From positions 26,012,870 to 26,076,869 of the forward strand of contig OZ038465.1 of NCBI GenBank assembly GCA_964036295.1: a DNA stretch of 64,000 bases, given 5' to 3'. Of this stretch, positions 12,001-22,116 are shown one piece after another (the stretch's first letter is position 1; every line of letters begins with the position of its first letter). Below the pieces are notes generated by a model. That model did no database searches. It worked only from the letters and a program-made list of their open reading frames with translations, and was not told the origin of the DNA. This DNA is from Plumapathes pennacea (taxonomy: Eukaryota > Cnidaria > Anthozoa > Antipatharia > Myriopathidae). Both the position numbers and the translations under genes were made by a program.

Positions 12001-13088
12001 CGAGAAACTCACTGACATTACTACCAAGACCTGGAGCAAGAGGATCGAGGATCTCTGCAACAATGCCATCCTGCACTACCAAGCAGATAAAGGGAAAGCA
12101 GAAAGCAATGTTGTCAAAGAAGAAAGAGAAATCAGCAAACTTGGAAAGTCCCTCCCTAAACTAGGAAATACAATCCTATCTAAAGAGGTTCTCCACAAGT
12201 ATGCTGGTGACTGGCAAGCTCACATGAAGCTCATCGCTGACTTCCTACTCCCTGGACAAAGTGTGTGGTGGAGTGAAACCGAGGATGACTGCATTGAATT
12301 CTTTGATGGGCCTGATGAAGCAGACTTTAGAGAGCAAGGACCAAGGCTGCACCACTTCCGCTCCACATCAATCAAGGAAGAGCAACACTACCTTGATGAA
12401 TGCTGGGTAAACACAATCAACAAAGAGGTTAAACTTCCCGCAACTCGCATCAGAAACCCCGATGGTCAGTGGCATGTACCACCTACATGTTGCAGTTGCT
12501 GATTATACTGACAGGCTCTTTGATGCTGCTGAAGATGATGAGGGGGATGACAGAGAATGTGCCAATTTTCATGAAGAAGACCCAGCAATTAATGATGAAG
12601 ACCTGGCTGAAACCAGCAATATGGAGCCTGAAGCAGACCCTGCTACAAATTCAGCTGATCTCCTTGAGCATGCAGAAACAAGGCCGCTTGTAAAAGAATT
12701 TCAACCTCCTGCCAAGAAATGCCACCTGGATCATGGACAAAGCATCAGATCAAAGACAGCCCAAGCCCTACAAACAGTCCTGGGAAACTGTCCTGAGGTG
12801 TCAAAATTTGACAAGCTTAAAACCTGTCTCACCAAGAACCCCAAATCAAGGTTTAACATTGACCGTTACGAGAACCATCTGGCAGCTATCCAAGTCCTGA
12901 CACTGAAAGCATACCGACAACTGCACCATGAAATCCAGAGCTGGAAGGCAGAGTTCAAGAGAACTGTTTTCAGAGATGCAGCTGACACTGACATGAAGTC
13001 AGACCCAAAAATTTCAGAGCAGTTAAAGAAGTACAGAGTTGGTTCAAAGTTGCTTGATCTCTGGAATATTACTGTTCATTTGGAATAG
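9047..13088 (+). pseudogene. Two-exon C2CH/SAP-domain element gene, copy 1 (disrupted)
   Basis: Exon 1 is 9047-10107, the intron is 10108-10440 (CAAG|GTATTT ... TCATGTCAG|GTGTCC), and exon 2 is 10441-13088; the splice joins phase 1 to phase 1. The domains are as described for the best copy at 22117. Private lesions: loss of one C near 9468 (GGGCCATCAG), CAA to TAA at 9999-10001, an A tract one base shorter than copy 2 near 11290, and TAC to TAG at 11825-11827. Shared lesions: a frameshift near 9848-9882 common to all copies, and a 41-bp deletion with TTG microhomology near 12490 shared with copy 3. This copy cannot make full-length protein as written. Confidence 0.75.
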
Positions 13089-13943
13089 GTTATTACACAT
13101 GCTCCTGGCTGAATTATTTATTGACACACTGAAAATCATGGTTGCATGTTTTCACAAGAAAAACTGTCATTTCTATGAAGTTATAATATTATTGTATTTT
13201 AATTTAATAAGATTTAAGATTTTTTTGTAACGATTATTACTGTTAGCAAAAAGGTTAATATAACAAGTACATTAACATATTATTCATAAGTACATTAGTC
13301 CGGAGAAGAATGAAATATGTAAATATATTGAGTTGGTACTGGAATGCATCTAATTTACTGTACAAGATCAGTGTATTTATCTAGTTTATGTACATATTTT
13401 TTGCCTGAACTAGAACTGAATTAACAATCATTGATGCAAATTTTAAAACCTATATAAAATTTACATCTAATTTCACTTTAGAAAACCCTATTTATTGTAA
13501 ATATCATATCGTATGGGTTAAATAGATTTATTTTCGCATTTGAACATACTTTATTTATTAAAGAAACATAGCTGCAATCTAAATTGCAATTATTCGCAAA
13601 ACATTTCTGTGTTTTAATTGCTCTTATGCATAATATAGACCTTATCAGAACCACTATCAGCCCCTTTCGTATGGTAAATATCATTTCACAACATGGAACG
13701 GGCACAAAAGAGATCGTTTGCTATCGTCGGCAAGTTAAATATTACATAACATACACGGAACAGACATAAAAACGTCGCTTACCTACCGCAGAAACTTCAT
13801 TCCTACAGTCCAAAGATCTTGAAATGAAACTTCCAGTGTTTTGCGAGACTCGTTGATGAACATCGTTGTGGAAATGACCCGTTCGAGTCAGTCGCATATT
13901 CACTCATGGCGTCCGCCATATTGAATTCCTTTCAAAGCTTCGC

Positions 13944-13962
13944 GGGGGGGGGGGGGGGGGGG
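13944..13962 (+). repeat. G tract, 19 Gs, beside the right TIR
   Basis: A run of 19 Gs, 15 bp before the right terminal repeat. The same tract has 11 Gs in copy 2 and 7 in copy 3, so it is length-unstable. Confidence 0.9.
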
Positions 13963-14638
13963 ATTTCAAAATATAACCCAGGCCTTAAGTGACTTGAGTA
14001 GTTTATTATAACCTGATTTTCCTTACAAAAAATTGAATATGCAATACCTGTAGTCTTGAGTATTTTTACTTTATGCACACTCCAATTCTCTTTATCGGGC
14101 AACTCTCCTTGCTTTGCTCTTGCAGACGTATTTGTTCTTGGCCAGAAACAACGGACATTTTAGAAGAACAGTTTATGCATGTTGTTTATGAGCTAAAAAC
14201 TAATGATGATAGCAGCTATACACATGATTAGGCGTTATAAAATAGCTATTCTCACCTTGCCAGTGCCCTCAATCCAGGATATATGCACAACACTAACAGT
14301 GGACTCGTGTGTAAATTCCACTACAACAAATTGTCGACTCATCTGAAAAATACAATTTTTTTCAGAGACCCAAACAGTACTAAAGTGTGTTGAGACACAG
14401 TACTAAAGTGTCTAAAGTGTTTCTATGGAAGTTCAGTATCTGGTTATGGGACTAAAAAAGACTGCATCATCACAAAAATGTAAAATAAATTTCAATTTCA
14501 ATGTTAAATCTGAGGAACTTAGTTGGATTTCATGGTATTCTGTGCTGTTATGTTATTTATATATTAGTAAAGCAGTTATTATTAATTGTTCAAAACTGTG
14601 TGTGTACATGTTTAAGAAAAGATGTGATTAATTACCAG

Positions 14639-15037
14639 TCAAAATTCATGCAGTATTGCCAGGAACACAGATGTAGCATTCTGCTCTATTTCAAACTTGA
14701 TAGCTTTCCTTTGGAGCCTGTTTCCAGGGCACATTTGCATATGTGCATCTCGTTCTCTTACACTGTGCACTCCAATTATACGAGAGTCACAAGGCTGGTT
14801 GAAGAGTGGTACAGTTACATTGTAAGTTCTGCACAGGAATAATGGGTGTCCATTTTCATCCAATTCATCTGCGGCATTGCCCACAACTTCACAGCATGAT
14901 GTACCATTGATTATGTAGCAGTTGTTTGGTTTCCTCATGGAAATCTGGGTCCTTTGTTGATGTCTGAGTGCTTGTTTGTTGTCTAATTCACTTAGTCTTT
15001 TAACTATTTGTGCAAAGGGTTTTTGCCTGATCGTACA
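14639..15037 (-). pseudogene. Conserved minus-strand ORF of unknown function (junction of units 1/2)
   Basis: An open minus-strand frame runs from the LINE boundary (~15037) to a TGA at 14639. The internal ATG at 14938 begins MRKPNNCYIINGTSCCEVVG; upstream, the frame stays open through K-R-L-S-E-L-D-N-K-Q-A. It has several cysteines (C-C, C-R-T, C-D-S, M-C-P) but no motif I recognise. The frame is kept in three of four copies. It is probably an exon or gene fragment cut at its 5' end by the LINE junction. Confidence 0.4.
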
Positions 15038-17225
15038 AGTTTTTTTAACTGTTGCATGTAATTTTCAAATGGAAATGCATCACACATCCTCTGTATAACA
15101 ACAAACAGGGGAAATGTCTACTCGACATTAGTGACATTTACGATCTCGACTCCCTCGTAAACAAACCAACAAGGGTATCAGCAAATAGATCTTCATGTCT
15201 CGATGTTATTCTCACTAATGTCCCAGCATTCATGAGAGACTCTGGCGTCATCGAGACTGGCCTAAGCGATCACTGCCTCGTGTACACAGTGCTGAACACC
15301 AAACTGCTGAGACCAAAATCTGAAGCCACCATTAGGCGATCGTTTAAGAATTTTGATCAGGACACTTTCCTCGATGATCTTAGCAGAGTGCCGTTCTCGA
15401 CTGCATATGTCTTTGATGATCCAAACGATGTCTACTGGTGCTGGGAAAAACTCTACAAACAAGTCCTAGATGATGATGCCCCGATAAAAACGTATCACAG
15501 GCGTCCGTTGACTGGATCCAAATTTATAACTACTAAAACCAGAAATGCCATGAGAGAGCGGGATCGATTGAAGAAGATCTTTCACAAAACAAGAAACCCA
15601 ACAGACTGTTAAAGCTATCGGCAAATGAGAAACAGGGTCACAAGCATGAGAAGGAAGACTGTACAAGAGCATTTTAGAAAGCTCTGTGATAACAACAGCA
15701 GTGACCAAAGAAAGTTTTGGAATACAATAAAACCTTATATTGACTCGCGGAAGTGTAAGAACTACGGCCGTATTGTCCTCAAGGACAATAACAGGATCAT
15801 TACAGACCAACAAAAGATGGCGGAGACATTAAATGATTTCTTCACAACCGTCGATTGTCCCGAAACTGCTCAACCAAAACCCTCGCCAGACCTCAGCCAC
15901 ATAACTGAACATGTAGTTAATACATCAAGTCTGTCGCTGGGGAAAACAAATCCAAAGGAAGTGAAAGAGATTCTTCTCAGCCTTAAGCCAAACAAAGCGA
16001 CGGGATACGATCTCATTCCTCCGCGTGCAGTAAAACAATCAGCAGACGTACTTTGTTATCCTCTAAGTACGTTAGTTAACTACGTGCTAGACGATGGTAA
16101 AATACCGCAACAGTGGAAACTTGGGGAAGTTGCACCCGTCTATAAGAAGAACTGTGCCTTAAACAAATCAAACTATAGGCCAATTACCATTCTGCCGTCA
16201 CTCTCAAAAGTGTTTGAGAGGCTAATGCACGCCAGAGTGAGCCCTCACTTTGAGAACATTTTTCATAAGTACGTATTCGCCTATAGGGAACATTATGGTT
16301 GTGATGCCGCTTTGCTCAGCCTAACCAAACAGTGGAAAAAGGAACTCGATAACCACAAAATTATTGGTCTCGTCTCGATGGACCTGTCAAAGGCATTCGA
16401 CACACTACCGCATGAGCTAATAATAAAAAAGCTAAGGCTATACGGAGCTGACGACAAAACAGCCGAACTCTTTAAGGATTATCTATCAAATCGCCGTCAA
16501 CGAGTTAAGATCGGAAACAGCTACTCCGCCTTGCAGAGCATCACGGCCGGAGTCCCGCATACTTGGCACTGTCTTATTCAACATCTTCATGAATGATCTT
16601 GCTTATGTTGTTAAACAAAGCTCATTGTCAGCTTATGCAGACGACACACAAATCTCCCATGCAGATAAAGATCCTAACAAAGTCGAAGAAACCATAAACG
16701 ATGATTTATCTAACGTCGATAAGTGGTACAAAGAAAACGGAATGAAAAGAAACCCCTCTAAGTATCATGCAATGATCTTGGGTAAAACACAGAAAAAACT
16801 AAAATTTCATTGCGAGAACATAGTCATCCCGAACAGTTACTAGGTGTCACCGTGGATAACAAACTTAAATTTGACCTGCACACCGCTAAAGTCTGCAGGA
16901 AGGTATCTCAGCAGGTTGCTGTGTTAAGACGTATGAGGAACATGTTACCATTCGAAATAAGGGTGAGAATCTACAAATCCTTTATTGTTCTACACTTTAC
17001 TTACTGTGCAGAAACTTGGCATTTCTGCAGCAAGACGTCTGCCGACAAGCTAGATAAGGTAATAAGCGCGCCGTCCACTTCGTCTTCAGAGACAAAAGTA
17101 CCCCGTATGAAGATCTACTCAAGAAGTTAGGCAGCACTTCATTAAGACACCAAAGAGCAATTAAAATCCTCAGTACTGTTTATAAACAATGCCCGCTAGC
17201 GGAGGAACAAGGGTGTTTTGTCTAA
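15038..17225 (+). pseudogene. 5'-truncated APE-type LINE retrotransposon, copy 2
   Basis: Endonuclease C-terminal block 15052-15612 (G-L-S-D-H motif), in-frame TAA, then RT 15625-16596 in one frame, including the S-N-Y-R-P-I segment that type A copies lost and motif A (S-M-D-L-S-K-A-F-D). An 8-bp deletion near 16557 removes the Q-G-S part of motif B and shifts the frame. The Y-A-D-D block continues at 16589-16843. A further deletion near 16837 (loss of the E-A-F-E segment) and the GTAATAAG insertion near 17058 break the C terminus. Unlike type A copies, the C-terminal S-L-R-H-Q-R-A segment is present but out of frame. Confidence 0.85.
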
Positions 17226-17362
17226 AATGGCGGAAAGACCGCTGGTCATGGCTCTGTTGCAGTTAACCTCAAAGAATGGCACCGTGTTGTCCGATGATTT
17301 CAAAGGAAAACCATCCAAGATTCATATTCTGGCCGGGTAATGCACTTGCGAAATGAGATCTA

Positions 17363-17806
17363 TCAGACCCAGCATTTTCCATAAAAATTACGTCGGACTC
17401 CACATTTTCCACACTCCACATTTTCCACACTTTGCATTTTCCACACTCCGTATTTTTCATACTCCGCATTTTCCACACTCCGCACTCCCCATTTTCCATC
17501 CAACCTTTGTCCTGTGTGTACAAGTTGGTGCCTGATCAGGCTACTTTTCATTACAAAAGTTTTGCCACATTTGTCACACTAGTGGGGTTTTTCTCCTGTG
17601 TGCACAAGCTGGTGTCTGTTCAGGTCACCCTTCTTTGCAAATGTTTTACCACATGTGTCACACTGGTTGGGATTTCCTTTGCACAACAGTTGATGAGGTT
17701 CAATGCTCCTCATATAAATTGGAAGTTGTTTACAACATCTTTCAATCGAGTACATGTTCTCATTGTGTGACATTTTTAATCCTCTTCTTAAACCAGCCAT
17801 GTTCAA
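17363..17806 (-). pseudogene. C2H2 zinc-finger exon remnant with 15-bp satellite, copy 2
   Basis: Same structure as at 4325-4762: one complete finger in 17579-17806, TAG after the T-G-E-K-P-H linker, then a second finger that runs into the W-K-M/C-G-K-C satellite. Type B state CACTGGTTGG replaces CACTGATTGG in finger 1's approach. The plus-strand satellite covers about 17398-17490. Confidence 0.8.
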
Positions 17807-17879
17807 CCTGTAAAATAATACAACCTTCTATTAGCCTCACAATAATCACAACGCTAATGCAGTAGTAGCACATCATTCG

Positions 17880-18652
17880 GAGACTCCAAGCGTGTCGCCA
17901 TCTCGAAATTTAGTGTTCGTCTGCCAGTCAGTCAGTCTGTCAGTCTGGCGTACAACCTCGTCCCCAGTTCCCATCACTGCATAATCAATAACAAAGGCCG
18001 GATTGATCACGTGTGGCCCTGTAGTTTTACTCGCAAATTGAACGAAGGAACTACAGTCTATCGTAACTGTGTTCACGAAAATGAATTTGAAAACTGGAAA
18101 ACCTGAAACACAACAGTCTCACGAAGCTTTCCTTCTAAAGAGAAGGGAACAGGCACGGGCAAGGTGGAATGAAACGATCGAAAAGCACCAAATACGTCTA
18201 GAGAAGACAACAGCATGATAAACAGAAGCGTGCCGAAGAAACAACTCCGCAAAGAAAACAGCGCATGAATGCCGATCGACAGCGGCATGAACACAAGCGA
18301 GCCGAAGAAAACACTCCACAAAGAGAACAGCGGCTGAAAGCAAAACCGGAACTTCAAGAGCAAAAGTGGGCTGAAGAAAAGACCCAGCAGAGAAAACAAC
18401 GCATGAATGCTGATCGAAAGCGGCATGAACACAAGTGAGCTGAAGAAAAGACTCCACAAAGAGAACAGCCCTTAAAAGCGAATCGAGAACTTCAGATGCC
18501 GTTTTGCATTAAACTCAGATACTTATTCAGAAAGGACAAGCAACAAAGGTTAGTCAGTGGAAATGGAACAATCACCTTGACAAATACATTCTACCCGTAT
18601 CTTGTAACTCGATCACTTGAGAATGTACTAGAATCTGTATGCTGATCATTTT
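17880..18652 (+). repeat. Gln/Arg-rich repeat family with 4 x 69-bp repeats, copy 2
   Basis: Same layout as 4837-5618. The 69-bp repeats run 18226-18501. The CAGT microsatellite upstream is shorter by one CTGTCAGT step than in copies 1 and 3. The short Gln/Arg frame ends before the repeats and the repeats lie in another frame, as in every unit. Confidence 0.75.
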
Positions 18653-18767
18653 CGAAGTATTTCGAAGTATTGTTACTCGCTGCGTGGCCCGTCTAGCTTA
18701 AAATCCCATGGCGTGTCTTTTCGTCATGTTATTAGTTTTTTTCTGGGTTACGAATCTGCACACGGTG

Positions 18768-18804
18768 ATTGGTTCAGATTATCACGTGATATGCAATGAC
18801 GTAA
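18768..18804 (+). promoter_or_regulatory. Promoter-like cluster, copy 2
   Basis: ATTGG, CACGTG (18783-18788) and TGACGTAA (18797-18804) with spacing identical to unit 1. Confidence 0.35.
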
Positions 18805-20404
18805 TTGACTTCGTTAAACAACTCGAGTGTGGCCAGTGAATTGCTCAGTACTTGTGTGTAAAAGTTAACTGCATTTAATCCAAACTCAACACCGTTTGGG
18901 TATGTGGAACACGCACTGATAAACTGGATGTTAGGGAACAATTTTGGCTTGCGTTCTTTAGTTCACCGCGGAAGCTTTGAGAATAGCCGTAAACAGATGT
19001 TTGATGGATACCGCTGGGGGATTGCAATATCTCTGTCGCCGCTAAACTTTATGTGGCGACACGAAATACTTCTGGGAAGAAAACAGGCCGAAAATGGAAA
19101 CCAAAGCTACGATGAGCTTTAGCCGCAAAACAATGTGCGATTTATGCTTTACTCTGTACATCACAGATGTTGCCTCATAAAATTCTTCTGCATATCGTAC
19201 ATTGCCTGTTGAAATGTTTCTTTCATTCGATCATGTAGCCTTTGTTTCGTAATGGTCATTGAAATGAAAAATACACCGAAATAGTCCTGAGTGTTAAGTT
19301 TGCAGTCACACATGGACTGAACGCGCTGTGAACAAAACCGCAATAATATTTTAAACATGTCTTGTGTTACATTCCTCGCTTTCAATTTTATATTTGTTAC
19401 AAAGCACGAATACTCGAAAGCCTGATAGAAGAAACGTATTCAGTTAATAAAAGAAAACACAAAATTATTGGATTAATCTGATTAGAAATAAGAGTCAAAG
19501 TCCATTGTGCATAAGAAAAGTTGTCACGCATTCTCAAAATGCAGGGTCACTTAACCTTTAAAGGGCCCAAGTCAACCAGTGTGCATTGCGCGCTTGAGTT
19601 TTTGTTGTCATTCGGGAAATAGGGGGTGGTCTCACCTGACTTCAAGGGCTCACAGAATCAAATGATATGGCGTCGTCGGTGAATATATTTCGCGGCTATT
19701 TCAGTGTTTTTCTTTCCTTTGAGAATATTGCAGTCTCATTGTAATCTCCCTTCTTTGCAACTCGGAGCTAAGAGGGTCATCATCCGCCTGAACTCAACGT
19801 CGGAATTTCACGACTTTGCTCGAAGTCACATCAGTCAGATGGTGTTTCAACACACGGCCGATATGGGTTTGTTTTTATAATCTGTTCCATACCATCAACC
19901 ATGCTGTTGTTTTCTAAATTACGAGGTAAGCTACAATCATGGTCAAAAGTTGTTGGGACGCTCCACTTACGCACATCCGGAGCACAATGTAAATCCGTAC
20001 AACCTATGGGGGTATCATATTTCTTGGGATTTGTAGATGTCTTCCTTTGTACATCCAACCGACACTTTCAAACTATCGACAAACTCGTTCACGAGATCGA
20101 GAGTCGAATGCTTTTTGCATTGGTAAATCATAACTGAGTTCAACTGTAAACGCGCGCCACTTTCAGCAGATACAACGGTCGTTTTTTAGATTACGTATAG
20201 CTGATTGACGACTCTCATTGGCTCAAACGGCACAAGTGAAAACATGTGACAAGTACCCAGGCCCATCCGAGAACTCTCGTTCGGCAACGGGACATGTTTC
20301 GTGCTTCGTAATAGTGTAGCTGTGGAATTTTGTCTGACATTTGTGTTCAGCCGTAGATAGGGATTCTAAACTACTTCGACGATGCGCAGTTGCATCTTTT
20401 TGGG

Positions 20405-20464
20405 ATGGAATCGGAAGAACGTGTGGTTGCTGGACGTTCAAAACCTCGTCAGATCAGTTTCAAG
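20405..20464 (+). pseudogene. Candidate 20-codon first exon, copy 2 (donor lost)
   Basis: The frame is the same as at 7332-7391 with one change (MESEER). The splice donor reads AAG|TTAGGT instead of AAG|GTAGGT, so the invariant G is lost. Copy 5 has the same donor change. Confidence 0.3.
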
Positions 20465-21725
20465 TTAGGTAAAATTTTATTATATATTCCGATGTTCAGT
20501 TTATTAAATGGTTATACATGCATGTACTTAGTCGACTCGCTATTGTCGGATCGAGGTGTCGATGTTGCTACTGTCAGGGTTCTGGTTTGCGGTGTGAATG
20601 CACGGTCACGAGCATTTCTGCTAGACGTACTTGGCATACTCCTTGGGGTACCAAGATATTCATCTGCATGGGATATAAAATTACACACGTCCCGTCTTTT
20701 TACGTAGAAAACATCCAAATAGTCAATCTCTCCCCTAAAACGATACAGAAAACATTGTATAATAGACTGAAGTGTGGCTGTGCATCGATGTTTGCGAACA
20801 AACGTGTTGGTTGATTCTGGTATATGTACATGAATCGTGTAAACACAATGCCGTAACTTTTTAACGTTCAAGAAAATTTTCACTATTGTACGAGAGTTCC
20901 GCTAGTTTATAAAACCCTTAATAATAATGCCCTCCTTGAGTATTGAAGGACTTTGGAGTAAGAATCTGCAATGCAATAATGAATATTGTATTTTATTATG
21001 TAATTTATAAAAGGAATTCTGAAACGTTTACCTGTATAAACAATAATAAACTCAAGTCACTTAAGGCCTGGTTTTTCATGGAAACGAGGCTAAATCCATT
21101 TTTTTTAGTTTTCGTTCGCTTTATTTTAGAGAATCGTGTAAAACTTTCCAGGTTTACTTTTTACGATAGTTTGCACAGTTTCCTGCAATCAGATGTCATA
21201 CCAGAATAATTTACAAGACAAAATAGTTCTAGAATAGGTGCCCATAAACAACCAAAAATGGGGTGTATAGAACGAGGTTTATGTTGATCAAATTTTGCCT
21301 ATTGTGAGTTTACAAGAACCAGTGAATCGTAAATTGCCTTTGATGCTTGTTTGTAGAACACCTATTGAAAGCAATCAGTCAATGATTAGAAAGTATCGAA
21401 TATCGATGCACTTCCGAGATCTTTTGTAGCCGTCTACTGTGCAATCTTCGATGAAGTCGCAAATTCAAAGACATAATTTAATAGTCAGTAGTATTTTTTG
21501 TTTATTCTGAAAGTTACCATACGACGCAGTAAGGATAAGTGCTCCCCATTCACTGAAGTTTAATCAGCCGTTGTACCAAAGGTATTCGGCGCCATATTGG
21601 AAGAGAAACGGCCGTTGGAAGTCTGGAGCGAGGGCACAAATCAAAATAAATTACCCTCCCCTCCCAATAAGTGAATTGATGTTTAGGATTTTGGACCAAT
21701 CACATTTCGATTTCAATGTTCAACA

Positions 21726-21809
21726 ATGGCGGACGAAGAAGAAATGGCAAGGGATGAAGGAGAAAACCCGAGGATTACAAAGGAAATTCGTCCATGGGAC
21801 ACTTTGTGA
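21726..21809 (+). CDS. Short acidic ORF in element leader, copy 2
   Basis: Identical 27-codon ORF to that at 8656-8739, with the same strong start context. Confidence 0.25.
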   Translation: MADEEEMARDEGENPRITKEIRPWDTL

Positions 21810-22116
21810 CCAATATAGCACAATAGGGACTTAAAGATAGCGGTAACTTGTTCAGAATAAATGCAAGAACGGTCGTTGGAAAGAGTTTGCTCTGTATACA
21901 GGGAGGAGGATATGACGAGAGTTCCCTTGTAAGATTTGGCGCCCGAGCGCGTTAATTTATAATTATGAGCGCTGAACTTAGGCGGGAAAAGCGGTCTTTG
22001 GTTCAGACGCGGCAGTCGGATAGAAATTGTGAGGGCGCAAAATTAAGTTTTATCGTTTATTCAGCAATATTTAGCGTTCGAATTTATAAATAAGTTGGGG
22101 CAAAACCATCTAACAA

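Larger units (their letters stand above)
7975..13998 (+). mobile_element. 6,024-bp DNA element with terminal inverted repeats, copy 1
   Basis: The left end CTCAAGTCACTTAAGGCC(TGG) at 7977-7997 is a perfect 21-bp inverted match to 13978-13998. Each end is flanked by TA (7973-7974 and 13999-14000). Copy 4 of the array lacks exactly this interval, which defines the boundaries. Inside is a two-exon gene (9047-13088, same strand). The leader contains a short ORF at 8656 and a TATAAATA at 9015-9022. Near the right end is a G tract (13944-13962) of 19 Gs. TA flanks fit several cut-and-paste superfamilies. I do not recognise the protein as a known transposase. Confidence 0.8.
1913..14950 (+). repeat. 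Array unit 1 (type A), 13,038 bp
   Basis: This is a complete unit. Coding relics are listed separately. Stretches without genes: 5619-7331 holds only the promoter-like cluster at 5732-5768 and small unsupported ORFs; 7392-7974 holds nothing recognised; 7998-9046 is the 5' leader of the TIR element; 13089-13977 is AT-rich 3' sequence of that element; 14001-14638 holds nothing recognised. Type A markers: the short form of the LINE linker (AACAAACTAAGGGCC), an intact LINE GGGCTCC segment, GATCATGTG near 4973, GGAATTGG at 7334 and the 41-bp deletion near 12490. Confidence 0.9.
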
